Below are positions 24,843-34,173 of a stretch of DNA of 64,000 nucleotides, in pieces. Under the pieces are notes generated by a model that was given only the letters and a program-made list of their open reading frames with translations, made no database searches and was not told the DNA's origin. The stretch's first letter is position 1. Each line of letters opens with the position of its first letter. The translations under genes and the position numbers were made by a program. Source of the stretch: JAILLW01 sp045629045 (lineage in GTDB: Bacteria > Bacillota > Clostridia > Lachnospirales > Lachnospiraceae); the NCBI GenBank assembly GCA_045629045.1, contig JAZQQM010000016.1, forward strand, positions 24,740 to 88,739. Reading direction: 5' to 3'.

Positions 24843-27701
24843 TTATCGTTTTTCTTTATATTTTCCGAGCATTTTTTTGATATATTTGCCCGTGTATGAA
24901 TTTTCACACTTGGCCACCTCTTCAGGAGTTCCGGTAACAACCACCGTACCGCCTCTGTCACCTCCGTCAGGGCCCATATCAATGATATAATCGGCCGTCT
25001 TAATAACATCAAGATTATGTTCTATTACTACTGCCGTATTTCCTTCTCCAACCAGTCGTTGAATTATTTCAACAAGTTTGTTTACATCATCAAAATGCAA
25101 TCCGGTTGTGGGTTCATCAAGGATATATATGGTGTTCCCCGTACTACGCTTACTTAATTCTGTTGCCAGCTTTATTCTTTGGGCTTCACCGCCTGATAAT
25201 GTGGTCGAAGGCTGTCCAAGTTTCACATATGACAAGCCCACATCATTAAGTGTTTCTATTTTTCTCCTTATGGTCGGAACATTTTCGAAGAAAGTAACAG
25301 CTTCTTCTATTGTCATCTCCAACACATCATATATATTTTTGCCCTTATACTTTACTTCCAGTGTCTCACGATTATATCTTTTGCCCTTACACACTTCGCA
25401 GGGTACATATACATCCGGCAAAAAATGCATTTCAATCTTAATTATTCCGTCACCGCCACAGGCTTCGCAGCGTCCGCCCTTGACATTAAAACTGAATCTG
25501 CCTTTCTGGTAGCCTTTAGCTTTGGCATCAGGAGTCTGTGCAAACAAATCACGTATCAAATCAAATGCACCTGTATATGTAGCCGGATTAGATCGTGGCG
25601 TTCTTCCGATGGGAGATTGGTCAATATTTATAACCTTATCAAACATATCAATTCCCAACATTTCTTTATGTTTCCCGGGAATTACTCTGGCACGGTTCAA
25701 TTCCTTTGCAAGACGTTTATAAAGTATTTCATTAACCAAAGAACTCTTTCCGGAACCGGATACTCCGGTAACACAAGTAAACACTCCCGAAGGAATCTTA
25801 ACGTCTATTTTCTTAAGATTATTCTCGGCCGCACCCTTTATCGTAAGATATCCCGTAGGTTTACGCCGTTTGGCAGGCACCGGGATTCTCAGTTTTCCCG
25901 AAAGATATTGTCCCGTTATCGACTCGGGAACCTTCATAATCTCTTCGGCAGTTCCCTGCGCCACAACCCGACCGCCGTTAATACCCGCGCCCGGACCTAT
26001 ATCTATAATATTATCTGCCGCAAACATAGTATCTTCATCATGTTCCACAACAATTAACGTATTACCCAAATCGCGCAGATGTTTTAGCGTTTCAAGCAGT
26101 TTGTCATTATCCTTCTGATGAAGCCCTATGCTGGGTTCATCAAGAATGTAACACACACCTACAAGCCCCGAACCAATCTGTGTGGCAAGTCTGATTCTTT
26201 GAGCTTCGCCGCCGGAAAGGGATGCTGTGGCTCTTGATAAAGACAGGTAATCAAGACCAACATCTACTAAAAACCCTACTCTGGAACGGATCTCTTTAAT
26301 AACCTGTTCGCCTATTGTCTGCTGCTGTTTTGTTATTTTCATATCAGCCAGAAAGCTGCTTAACTCCGAGATAGACATGGAGGTAATCTCATATATATTC
26401 TTCTTGGCAACAGTAACTGCAAGGGACTCTCGTTTAAGACGCTGACCCCCACATTCCGGACAGGGGCTTATACGCATAAACTCTTCGTATTCAGCCTTCA
26501 TGGTATCGGAAAACGTCTCCTTATATCTTCTTTCGGTATTTTTGACTATTCCTTCAAAAGATATAGGATAGGTTCCTTCTCCACGCTGAGATTTATAGTG
26601 AACTTTAACCTCTTTGAATCCTCCGTTAATAAATTTATCCTGAATGTCTTTGGGATAGTCCTTAAACGGCGTATCAAGGCTAATCTTATACTCTTTGGCA
26701 ATTGCTTCCAAAATCGCATTTGAAAAGCTTCCCGACTTATTGCAGGACTGCCAGCCCGTAACAGCAATTGCGCCTTCATTAATCGATAATCTCTTATCAG
26801 GAATCATAAGTTCAGGGTCAAATTCCATCCTGTAACCCAAACCCACGCATAAAGGACATGCACCAAAGGGATTATTGAAGGAAAAACTTCTCGGTTCAAT
26901 CTCCGGAATACTGATTTCACAATCGGGACACGAAAAACTCATACTGAAATTAAGCATCTTGCCGCCTATAACATCAACGCTTAATAATCCATCCGTAAGT
27001 TTGGTTACACTTTCGATAGAATCCGTAAGTCGACTTTCGATTCCGGGTTTTACCACAAGTCTGTCAATAACAATATCTATAGTGTGCTTTATATTTTTAT
27101 CCAGTTCAATATTTTCGGTAAGTTCATACATATTACCGTCTACTATTGCACGTACGTAGCCGCTCTTTCTTGCGCTTTCGAGAGTCTTTTCATGACGTCC
27201 CTTCTTACCGCGCACTACCGGAGCCAGCAACTGAATCTTGGTCCCTTCTTCCAAGGCCATAATCTGATCAACCATCTGATCAACGGATTGCTTGGAAATA
27301 ACCTTGCCGCAATTAGGGCAATGCGGAATACCTATTCGTGCATACAAAAGTCTCAGGTGATCATATATTTCTGTAACGGTTCCCACGGTAGATCTGGGAT
27401 TTCTGTTGGTAGACTTCTGGTCTATTGAAATAGCCGGGGATAAGCCTTCTATGGTCTCAACATTCGGCTTTTCCATTTGTCCCAGGAACTGACGTGCATA
27501 TGAAGATAATGACTCCATATAGCGGCGCTGACCTTCTGCGTATATCGTGTCAAAAGCAAGTGATGATTTTCCGGAACCCGAAAGTCCCGTCATAACTACC
27601 AATTCATTTCGCGGAATATCTACATCAAGGCTTTTTAAATTGTGTTCCGACGCGCCGCGTACTTTGATATATTCACGAGGCTTAATTTTTGTTACGCTCA
27701 T
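24843..27701 (-). CDS. uvrA: Excinuclease ABC subunit A
   Basis: 952 aa, normal UvrA length. Two ABC modules are present: Walker A GLSGSGKSSLAFDTIYAEG near the start and GVSGSGKSSLVNEILY near residue 645, each with an LSGGEAQRIRLA-type signature. Zinc modules include CPNCGKVIS, the CPDC...CPLC pair and CEACGGDG...CEVCKGKRYN. UvrA with UvrB scans DNA for bulky damage. It follows uvrB after 24 nt, with GGAGA before the ATG. Confidence 0.98.
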   Translation of the reverse strand: MSVTKIKPREYIKVRGASEHNLKSLDVDIPRNELVVMTGLSGSGKSSLAFDTIYAEGQRRYMESLSSYARQFLGQMEKPNVETIEGLSPAISIDQKSTNRNPRSTVGTVTEIYDHLRLLYARIGIPHCPNCGKVISKQSVDQMVDQIMALEEGTKIQLLAPVVRGKKGRHEKTLESARKSGYVRAIVDGNMYELTENIELDKNIKHTIDIVIDRLVVKPGIESRLTDSIESVTKLTDGLLSVDVIGGKMLNFSMSFSCPDCEISIPEIEPRSFSFNNPFGACPLCVGLGYRMEFDPELMIPDKRLSINEGAIAVTGWQSCNKSGSFSNAILEAIAKEYKISLDTPFKDYPKDIQDKFINGGFKEVKVHYKSQRGEGTYPISFEGIVKNTERRYKETFSDTMKAEYEEFMRISPCPECGGQRLKRESLAVTVAKKNIYEITSMSISELSSFLADMKITKQQQTIGEQVIKEIRSRVGFLVDVGLDYLSLSRATASLSGGEAQRIRLATQIGSGLVGVCYILDEPSIGLHQKDNDKLLETLKHLRDLGNTLIVVEHDEDTMFAADNIIDIGPGAGINGGRVVAQGTAEEIMKVPESITGQYLSGKLRIPVPAKRRKPTGYLTIKGAAENNLKKIDVKIPSGVFTCVTGVSGSGKSSLVNEILYKRLAKELNRARVIPGKHKEMLGIDMFDKVINIDQSPIGRTPRSNPATYTGAFDLIRDLFAQTPDAKAKGYQKGRFSFNVKGGRCEACGGDGIIKIEMHFLPDVYVPCEVCKGKRYNRETLEVKYKGKNIYDVLEMTIEEAVTFFENVPTIRRKIETLNDVGLSYVKLGQPSTTLSGGEAQRIKLATELSKRSTGNTIYILDEPTTGLHFDDVNKLVEIIQRLVGEGNTAVVIEHNLDVIKTADYIIDMGPDGGDRGGTVVVTGTPEEVAKCENSYTGKYIKKMLGKYKEKR

Positions 27702-27725
27702 AATTTTTCTCCGATATCTATATAT

Positions 27726-29726
27726 CTATGAATCAAGATTTCCCAAGTTTTTCTTAAGTTCAACCATACGGTCTCTAAGTTCTGCTGCCGATTCAAAATC
27801 CAAATCTGCTGCTGCTTTACGCATTTGCTTTTCAACCTTGGCAATAAGTTTCTCAAGTTCCTTACGATCCATAGATTCGGGATCCTTGGTAAATCTAAGT
27901 TCTTCCTTTGCAATTTCTTTGGAGATGCTTATAAGGTCACGTACCGACTTCTCGATACTCTTGGGAGTAATTCCGTGTGCCTTATTGTACTCATCCTGAA
28001 GTTTACGTCTTCTGTTTGTCTCCTCTATGGCATTTTTCATAGAGTCAGTCATATTATCGGCATACATCACAACATGTCCGTTAACATTTCTGGCAGCACG
28101 ACCTATTGTCTGAATCAGTGATGTCTCAGACCTAAGGAAGCCTTCCTTATCGGCATCCAGAATGGCAACCAAGGCTATTTCCGGAATATCAAGACCTTCT
28201 CTAAGCAGGTTAATACCCACAAGCACATCAAATACATCAAGTCGCATATCTCTTATTATCTGAGCTCTTTCAAGAGTATCTATATCAGAGTGCAGATATT
28301 TAACCCTGATACCGACTTCCTTAAGATAATCAGTCAAATCTTCTGCCATATGTTTGGTAAGGGTGGTAATCAGCACCTTATTATGCCTGTCGGTTTCATT
28401 ACGTATTTCTTTAATCAAATCATCAATCTGACCCTCTATAGGGCGAACTGATATTTCGGGATCAAGTAATCCTGTAGGTCTTATAATCTGCTCTGTACGT
28501 AACAGTTCATGATCCTGCTCGTATTGGGCGGGAGTCGCCGAAACAAACATGACCTGATCGACCCTTTGTTCAAATTCTTCAAAGGTTAAAGGCCGATTGT
28601 CTTTAGCCGACGGAAGTCTGAAACCATAGTCAACAAGGGTTGTTTTACGGCTACGGTCGCCTACGGACATAGCTCCTATCTGAGGTATTGTCATATGCGA
28701 TTCATCTATAATAATCAGAAAATCATCGCCAAAGAAATCTATTAATGTGTAGGGCGGTTCCCCTTCTTTTCGTCCGCTAAGGTGTCGTGAATAGTTCTCA
28801 ATTCCGGAACAGAATCCTGTTTCCAACATCATTTCCATATCAAAGTTGGTTCTCTCGGAAATACGCTGGGCTTCAATAAGCTTGTCTTCACTCTTAAAAT
28901 ATCTTATCTGCTCTTCCATCTCGGCAGAAATATCTTTAACCGCGTTTCTAAGTTTTTCGGCAGGCACAACATAATGCGAAGCCGGGAAAAATGTAATGTG
29001 ATTAAGAGATGCCGATGGCCTTCCCGTCACAGGGTCTATTTCGGAAATTCTGTCAATCTCATCTCCGAAAAACTCTATTCTTATTATTACATCTCCGCCT
29101 TCTGCCGGATTAACTTCAAGGACATCACCGCGTACCCTGAAGCAGCTTCTGTCAAGGTCCATATCATTACGTTCGTAACGCATGTCAATAAGCGCACGAA
29201 TTACATTATCTCTGTCCCTACTCATTCCCGGGCGCAAAGAAAGCATCATTCCCTGATAATCATCCGGGGATCCGAGCCCGTATATGCACGAAACCGAAGC
29301 CACTACAATAACATCCTTTCTTTCAGATAAGGACGCCGTAGCGGACAGACGCAATTTATCTATTTCATCATTAACGGATGAATCTTTGGCAATATATGTA
29401 TCTGAAGAAGGAACGTAAGCTTCCGGCTGATAATAATCATAATAAGATACAAAATACTCAACTGCGTTCTCAGGAAAAAACTCCTTCATTTCCCCATAGA
29501 GCTGACCTGCCAAAGTCTTATTATGGCTGATTATCAATGTAGGCTTATTAAGCTTCGCTATTACGTTAGCCATGGTAAATGTCTTACCCGAGCCTGTAAC
29601 TCCAACAAGGGTTTGGAACTGATTGCCTGCTTTAAAACCTTCCACCAGTTCTTCAATAGCCTGGGGCTGATCACCGGTGGGCGCATATTCGCTATGAAGT
29701 TTAAAGATATTATCACTTTTACCCAT
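27726..29726 (-). CDS. uvrB: Excinuclease ABC subunit B
   Basis: About 666 aa from ATG 29724-29726 (MGKSDNIFKLHSEYAPTGDQ). The open frame extends 48 nt further up, but that stretch contains a hairpin and lies almost at the predicted transcription start. Features: Walker A GVTGSGKTFTMANV, the beta-hairpin YDYYQPEAYVPSSD, helicase motif DESHMT, QTIGRAARN and a C-terminal UVR domain (LEKLIAKVEKQMRKAAADL) that contacts UvrC. It loads at damage and recruits UvrC. The promoter and a LexA-like site lie at 29781-29831. Confidence 0.97.
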   Translation of the reverse strand: MGKSDNIFKLHSEYAPTGDQPQAIEELVEGFKAGNQFQTLVGVTGSGKTFTMANVIAKLNKPTLIISHNKTLAGQLYGEMKEFFPENAVEYFVSYYDYYQPEAYVPSSDTYIAKDSSVNDEIDKLRLSATASLSERKDVIVVASVSCIYGLGSPDDYQGMMLSLRPGMSRDRDNVIRALIDMRYERNDMDLDRSCFRVRGDVLEVNPAEGGDVIIRIEFFGDEIDRISEIDPVTGRPSASLNHITFFPASHYVVPAEKLRNAVKDISAEMEEQIRYFKSEDKLIEAQRISERTNFDMEMMLETGFCSGIENYSRHLSGRKEGEPPYTLIDFFGDDFLIIIDESHMTIPQIGAMSVGDRSRKTTLVDYGFRLPSAKDNRPLTFEEFEQRVDQVMFVSATPAQYEQDHELLRTEQIIRPTGLLDPEISVRPIEGQIDDLIKEIRNETDRHNKVLITTLTKHMAEDLTDYLKEVGIRVKYLHSDIDTLERAQIIRDMRLDVFDVLVGINLLREGLDIPEIALVAILDADKEGFLRSETSLIQTIGRAARNVNGHVVMYADNMTDSMKNAIEETNRRRKLQDEYNKAHGITPKSIEKSVRDLISISKEIAKEELRFTKDPESMDRKELEKLIAKVEKQMRKAAADLDFESAAELRDRMVELKKNLGNLDS

Positions 29727-29744
29727 AAAATTTCTATCCGTAAC

Positions 29745-29778
29745 GTAAAACAAGGTGTGGCATTCCATCCACACCTTG
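29745..29778 (-). terminator. Stem-loop with T-run between ABC importer and uvrB
   Basis: A perfect 10-bp stem (CAAGGTGTGG/CCACACCTTG, 29751-29760 and 29769-29778) with an 8-base loop and TTTTA after it on the minus strand. It fits a terminator for the ABC operon. However, the uvrB promoter lies upstream of it, so the same hairpin would form the 5' end of uvrB mRNA. Confidence 0.7.
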
Positions 29779-29780
29779 CT

Positions 29781-29809
29781 ATTATACTACTGTTATTAAA
29801 GTATGTCCA
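29781..29809 (-). promoter_or_regulatory. Predicted sigma-A promoter of uvrB
   Basis: -10 TATAAT (29781-29786), a 17-nt spacer and -35 TGGACA (29804-29809, five of six to consensus). The predicted start is near 29774, about 48 nt before the uvrB ATG. Confidence 0.75.
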
Positions 29810-29817
29810 TAAAAATC

Positions 29818-29831
29818 AGAACATTTGTTTG
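29818..29831. promoter_or_regulatory. LexA (SOS) box candidate upstream of uvrB
   Basis: The plus strand reads AGAACATTTGTTTG. Against the Firmicute LexA site CGAAC-N4-GTTCG, it matches 8 of the 10 fixed positions and keeps the GAAC-N4-GTT core. It lies 8 nt upstream of the uvrB -35. Confidence 0.6.
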
Positions 29832-29839
29832 GGTTGTGC

Positions 29840-30724
29840 TTAACCCTTAACCGAACCTGCCGTAGCTCCCTTGATGATGAACTTACTAAGTGCAATGTAA
29901 ACTACAATAACCGGTAAGATAGAAAGCAGAATGTATGCATAAATCTCACCCATATCGAATTTAGCATAGTCGGCACTACGTAATGTATAAATCATAATAG
30001 GAAGTGTCTTAAGTTCAGCCTTATCAATAATCATAGCCGGAAGGAAATAGTTATTCCAGCTTGCTACGAAAGAGAAAATAAGTTGAACCGCAATTGCAGG
30101 GCTCATTATCGGCAAAATTATCTTGTTGAAAGTGTAGAATTCCTTTGCGCCGTCCACTCTTGCGGCTTCTACAATTTCCAGCGGAAGAACCGATTCCATG
30201 TACTGCTTCATATAGAAGAATACGATGGGGGCTGCAATACTTGGCACAATTAAAGGCCAGTATGTGTTAATAAGATTAAACTTATTACATAACGAAATGA
30301 AACCTACTGCAGAAACCTGTGAAGGAATCATCATAACTACCAGGATGAACTTAAAGCAGAAATTCTTAAGTCTGAACTGATAGCAGTGGATACCATAAGC
30401 GGTTAACGCTGAAAAATATACTGACAAAATCGAAGATGCCGCAGCTACCAGGAATGAATTCTTCATTCCCACAGCAATATTAACCAATGCTCTGTCGTTT
30501 ATAGCATTCTTTATATTCTCAAAGAAGTGAGTTGAAGGAACCATACTAAAGCCACCCTGCAACTGGCTGTTGGTCTTAGTACAGTTAATAATCATCAATA
30601 CAAAGAAGAATAAGCATATAAACGTAACAAGTCCAAGTGCAACATATACTATAAATCTAAGAAAAAACAATTTTGTTTTTGCACTTTTAGCTTCTATTTC
30701 AGGTAAATCGTAAGGCATAATCAT
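29840..30724 (-). CDS. Carbohydrate ABC transporter permease (MalG-type)
   Basis: A 294-aa inner-membrane permease with six helices. The EAA loop EAARVDGAKEFYTFNKIILP (about 190-209), which docks on the ATPase, is present. It belongs to the CUT1 sugar importers. It overlaps the MalF-type gene by 4 nt. No ATPase gene is in the cluster; CUT1 systems of Gram-positives often share one encoded elsewhere (MsiK/UgpC type). The substrate is unknown. Confidence 0.94.
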   Translation of the reverse strand: MIMPYDLPEIEAKSAKTKLFFLRFIVYVALGLVTFICLFFFVLMIINCTKTNSQLQGGFSMVPSTHFFENIKNAINDRALVNIAVGMKNSFLVAAASSILSVYFSALTAYGIHCYQFRLKNFCFKFILVVMMIPSQVSAVGFISLCNKFNLINTYWPLIVPSIAAPIVFFYMKQYMESVLPLEIVEAARVDGAKEFYTFNKIILPIMSPAIAVQLIFSFVASWNNYFLPAMIIDKAELKTLPIMIYTLRSADYAKFDMGEIYAYILLSILPVIVVYIALSKFIIKGATAGSVKG

Positions 30725-31686
30725 CTTCCCCCTTTCTTCGGTTTCTTATACATTGAGGGTTCATTCTGATACTGTTTGGCAATAAAGCTGTATACAAACA
30801 AGCTAAGTACCATTGAGAAAATAAATATCAGAACAGATAATGCGCCTCCCATACCATAGTTCTTCGAGGTACCCATATAACTGCTAAGTTGCATAATAAG
30901 CGTCTTCGCAGCGTTGTTGGGACGTCCCGTTCCTTTGGTAAGGACTTGCGGTATATCATACATGTTGATACCACCAATCAAGGCAGTAATAAATGCGTAG
31001 TTAACAATCGGCATAAGCATCGGGATTGTAATCTTGGTAAATACCTTCCAAGAGCTTGCGCCATCAATTGCAGCGGCTTCAAATAAACTCTGATCAATTC
31101 CCATAATACCTGCCATCAAAACGATTGTGGTATTACCAAACCACATAAGGAAGTTCATTCCGGCAACCAAGGCCCATGTTCCCCATGTAGAAGTTTCATA
31201 GTTCCAATTAAGGAGTTTTCCTATAGGACCTGCTTGGTTAAATACCGAATAGAACAACATTGAAATAGCCGATGCCATAATAAGGTTCGGCATGTAAATA
31301 ACTGTCTTAAAGAACTGCTGTCCTTTAATCTTTAATCTTGCACTGGTAAACCATACCGCTAATAAAATAGCCACTACAAACTGAGGTACGGCACCAAGTA
31401 CCCACATAATCATTGTATTGCCAAGGTACTTAATCATTACGACAGTACCGTTATTGTCCGGTTTAAATAAAGATACAAAATTCTGTAATCCAACGAAGTT
31501 GGGACCTACCTCACTCAGACCTTTTCTGTATTTTTCAAAGAAACTGTAATAGATTGTCAAAAACTGAGGCACTAACGAACAAAGTATATAAACTATAAAG
31601 AACGGAGCGATGAAAATATAGCCCCATTTGGCATAACTTACGGACTTATGTTTTACCGCACCGGTAGATTGATTTTTCTTACTCAT
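30721..31686 (-). CDS. Carbohydrate ABC transporter permease (MalF-type)
   Basis: A 321-aa permease with a basic N-terminus, six helices and the EAA loop EAAAIDGASSWKVFTKITIP (about 206-225). It pairs with the MalG-type subunit encoded next. It lies downstream of the binding-protein gene, separated by 86 nt that include a stem-loop likely to lower permease expression relative to the binding protein. Confidence 0.94.
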   Translation of the reverse strand: MSKKNQSTGAVKHKSVSYAKWGYIFIAPFFIVYILCSLVPQFLTIYYSFFEKYRKGLSEVGPNFVGLQNFVSLFKPDNNGTVVMIKYLGNTMIMWVLGAVPQFVVAILLAVWFTSARLKIKGQQFFKTVIYMPNLIMASAISMLFYSVFNQAGPIGKLLNWNYETSTWGTWALVAGMNFLMWFGNTTIVLMAGIMGIDQSLFEAAAIDGASSWKVFTKITIPMLMPIVNYAFITALIGGINMYDIPQVLTKGTGRPNNAAKTLIMQLSSYMGTSKNYGMGGALSVLIFIFSMVLSLFVYSFIAKQYQNEPSMYKKPKKGGR

Positions 31687-31705
31687 AAGACATTCTCCGT
31701 ATTGT

Positions 31706-31740
31706 TTAAAAATCGCTGCGCCGAGACTCTCGACGCAGCG
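31706..31740 (-). terminator. Attenuating stem-loop between binding protein and permeases
   Basis: A GC-rich stem pairing 31714-31720 with 31734-31740 (CGCTGCG/CGCAGCG) and an inner CGAG/CTCG stem, followed on the minus strand by ATTTTTA. This arrangement is common in sugar ABC operons to give more binding protein than permease. Confidence 0.75.
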
Positions 31741-31772
31741 AAATCATCTTTAAGTATACAGTAAACTCTAAA

Positions 31773-33212
31773 TTATGGAGTTACGATATCAGGATACTTT
31801 TCGTTGATATATGTATAGAAGTTAGCCCAAGCTGTATCTTCATCAACTACACCAAAGAAGTAATCCTGGAATGCTGTCTGGATACCTTCGCAAAGAAGCT
31901 GATCGTAAACAGTGTGGTATTCCCACTTAATGCTGTCTGTCATCTCTGAGAATACTGCGATATCGTTCTGTCCACCAAGGAACTCTGAACCATATGAAGC
32001 ATCATTAGCGAAGTTAGCAGCGATTGCCTGGTTGTTAGGATACTGACCTTCTACAGAAACCATTGCATTGATAACATCCTCATTTGAAAGGAATGCGTTC
32101 ATGATATCAGCAACGATGTCGCCGTTATCTGTTCCGTTAGCTGCAAGCATCCAAGTACCGCCCCAGAAGTGAGCCTGAGGACCCTGAACTACTGCCCAGT
32201 CGCCCATAGCCTGTTCGTGAGCAGGTCCCATACAGAAGTTGAAATACCAAGCAGGTCCGAAGAAGCAAAGAGCTTTTCCGTTAGTTTCCATTTCAGCGTT
32301 CTTTTCTGCATCCCAGATACCAGCGTTCTTAGTAGCGTTCATATCTGCAAGAGCCTTTGTCTGCTCAATCCAAGCAGTTACCTCTGTAGGAACTGTAAGG
32401 TTGTTGTTAGCATCAACCCAAGCTGATGTACAGTTATTAGAGAATACACGGAATGTTTCTGCGAATGAAGGAGTCATAAGGTAACCCTTAGAAGAAACAT
32501 CTGATGCAACTGCCATGAAGTCATCCCATGTACCTAACTTAGCCTGAACTTCAGCGGGATCGTCTGTGCCAAGTAATTCCTTAGCAAGTGAACGACGATA
32601 GATTAAAGCTGAAGGACAGCACTGGAATGAACATCCCTTAACGACGCCGTTAGCGTCTGCTGCTGCAAGAGCTGTATAAGCGTAGATCTGAGACTGATCA
32701 ACTGTACCGAGTGCATCGATACCTGCTGTGTAATCAGAGTCAGCGTACTTTGTGATGTAGTCAGCTTCTGCAAGGAACATATCAACCTTGTCATCTGCTG
32801 CTGCGCCAGCCTGGTTGAGGAGAGCCTCATCAAGCTTCTGCTGGTATACACCATCGTCTGAAGGGTTAATAATCCAGTTGAATGTATAACCTTCGTCGAT
32901 CCAGTGCTTACCGGGTGCTGCTTCGAAGTACTTATCATCCTGATAAGGAACCTGAGCTGTGTAATACTTTTCGAAGAATCCCTTGAACTCTTCGTTCCAA
33001 GCGTAGATATTGAATACCTTACCACCTGTTGTTACGTCATCTGTTGCTGCTACGTTTTCACCACTTGTGGCGTCAACTGTAACTTCTTCTGTTGCTGCTG
33101 CAGGTGCTTCGTCTGTTGTTGCTGCTGCTGCAGGTTCTGTAGACGCACCACAAGCAGCCAACATTGAAACAGCCATAGCAGCTGTTAACAGTGTTGCTAA
33201 TACTTTTTTCAT
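31773..33212 (-). CDS. Carbohydrate-binding lipoprotein of ABC importer
   Basis: A 479-aa extracellular solute-binding protein. The signal peptide ends in SMLAAC (lipid-modified Cys21), followed by an Ala/Thr/Glu-rich linker to about residue 60 and then a family 1-like binding fold starting VFNIYAWNEEFKGFFEKYY. It has many aromatic residues in the C-terminal half, typical of sugar binding. The codons are biased to G/C-richer choices than the neighbours, as expected of a highly expressed gene. The ribosome site GGGAGG lies 9 nt before the ATG. No sugar can be named. Confidence 0.92.
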   Translation of the reverse strand: MKKVLATLLTAAMAVSMLAACGASTEPAAAATTDEAPAAATEEVTVDATSGENVAATDDVTTGGKVFNIYAWNEEFKGFFEKYYTAQVPYQDDKYFEAAPGKHWIDEGYTFNWIINPSDDGVYQQKLDEALLNQAGAAADDKVDMFLAEADYITKYADSDYTAGIDALGTVDQSQIYAYTALAAADANGVVKGCSFQCCPSALIYRRSLAKELLGTDDPAEVQAKLGTWDDFMAVASDVSSKGYLMTPSFAETFRVFSNNCTSAWVDANNNLTVPTEVTAWIEQTKALADMNATKNAGIWDAEKNAEMETNGKALCFFGPAWYFNFCMGPAHEQAMGDWAVVQGPQAHFWGGTWMLAANGTDNGDIVADIMNAFLSNEDVINAMVSVEGQYPNNQAIAANFANDASYGSEFLGGQNDIAVFSEMTDSIKWEYHTVYDQLLCEGIQTAFQDYFFGVVDEDTAWANFYTYINEKYPDIVTP

Positions 33213-33257
33213 TATTCTTTTCCTCCCTTATAGTATAAAAAAAAGTGTTTTTGCATA

Positions 33258-33274
33258 AGGCTAGCAGATAGCCT
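33258..33274 (-). promoter_or_regulatory. Small hairpin in the binding-protein leader
   Basis: An inverted repeat AGGCTA-GCAGA-TAGCCT, 46 nt upstream of the ATG, in an otherwise AT-rich leader. No U-run follows. It may be an mRNA stability element or an operator. I found no convincing complete promoter here, and the rest of 33213-33342 shows nothing else. Confidence 0.3.
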
Positions 33275-33342
33275 CGATAAATACTTTATATCACATTGAA
33301 CAAAAAAACAAGCATATTTTAAAAAAAATTGTAAAAAGTGCA

Positions 33343-33377
33343 ATAAAAATCTTCCTAATTATTGCTATTTAGGAAGA
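33343..33377 (-). terminator. Intrinsic terminator of the ftsEX-phosphatase operon
   Basis: A 9-bp stem TCTTCCTAA/TTAGGAAGA with TTTTTATTG following on the minus strand, 33 nt after the stop of the SGNH gene. Confidence 0.85.
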
Positions 33378-33409
33378 AATTGCTATTTTTTAAAAAACGA
33401 TTTCTTATT

Positions 33410-34171
33410 CTATTTTACTAGGTTTTTGAGCATATTTATAATCGTGATATCAGTTGACATATCATAGTGCATTCCTGTTTTGGGGAAATCGTTTTCAGAA
33501 TCATCGACCGTATCAAATCCGGTTGTCATAAGATAAGAATACAGATCAACCACCTGAACACTTAATGTATCTTGGAACTGTTCATTATATTTTTCAATGG
33601 TCTCATTGGTAAGATCATTTTCCAAATAAAAATATCCGTCTTCTGTTATCGGACCTGCATTCAAATGATACATTTTAACTATTCTCGGTATATTCTCCTT
33701 TATCTGCTCATCTCTTTCCATATATGTTACAGGTGCTTTGGGATTTTCATTAATGTCGTTAACGCCGAACATATCTACGTAATAAAAACAGCTTCTTTTC
33801 TGAATCTGCTCATTATTTATTATTAAATCATTCATTGCATCAACCGCTCTGTCAAAGGACCCCTTCTTTATGGAGCCTCCGCCTTCACCGCAGATTGCTA
33901 TGGTTGTCTTACCCTTTTGAAGGACAACCTGTGTAACTTTATCATAATTTTGTGCATAAAGAAGCTTAAACCCAAGCTTTTCGTTTAAGGTTCTGCTAAG
34001 AGAGCAGGCTCTGCTGTCACCGATTATCAATACACATTTATCGCCAAAATCAATATTTATCGTGGCATCGTTATTAACCTGGGCCAACGAACTTACATCA
34101 CCTGCCAAGGCTATTGAAAGACCGATTAAAATTGTAATTATTACTGTAAAAACATTCTTCTTTGTCTTCAT
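33410..34171 (-). CDS. Secreted SGNH/GDSL-type hydrolase-like protein
   Basis: A 253-aa protein with an N-terminal signal or anchor helix (about 7-23). SGNH blocks are recognisable: GDSR at 51-54 (nucleophile Ser53), GVND at 136-139 (oxyanion Asn138) and GMHYD with His235. A Gly in block II is plausible within GEGGGS (95-100). Such enzymes remove acyl groups from glycans or lipids; the substrate here is unknown. It follows the RsbU-type phosphatase after 2 nt and ends the operon. Its companion at 36619 has a different block I. Confidence 0.75.
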   Translation of the reverse strand: MKTKKNVFTVIITILIGLSIALAGDVSSLAQVNNDATINIDFGDKCVLIIGDSRACSLSRTLNEKLGFKLLYAQNYDKVTQVVLQKGKTTIAICGEGGGSIKKGSFDRAVDAMNDLIINNEQIQKRSCFYYVDMFGVNDINENPKAPVTYMERDEQIKENIPRIVKMYHLNAGPITEDGYFYLENDLTNETIEKYNEQFQDTLSVQVVDLYSYLMTTGFDTVDDSENDFPKTGMHYDMSTDITIINMLKNLVK

Positions 34172-34173
34172 AA

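Noticed and set aside
25425..26057. 210-aa open frame opposite uvrA
   Set aside because: It lies antisense inside conserved UvrA coding sequence and has no recognisable protein features.
29727..29774. N-terminal extension of uvrB
   Set aside because: It covers the hairpin and lies at the predicted transcription start; ATG 29726 matches the UvrB family start.
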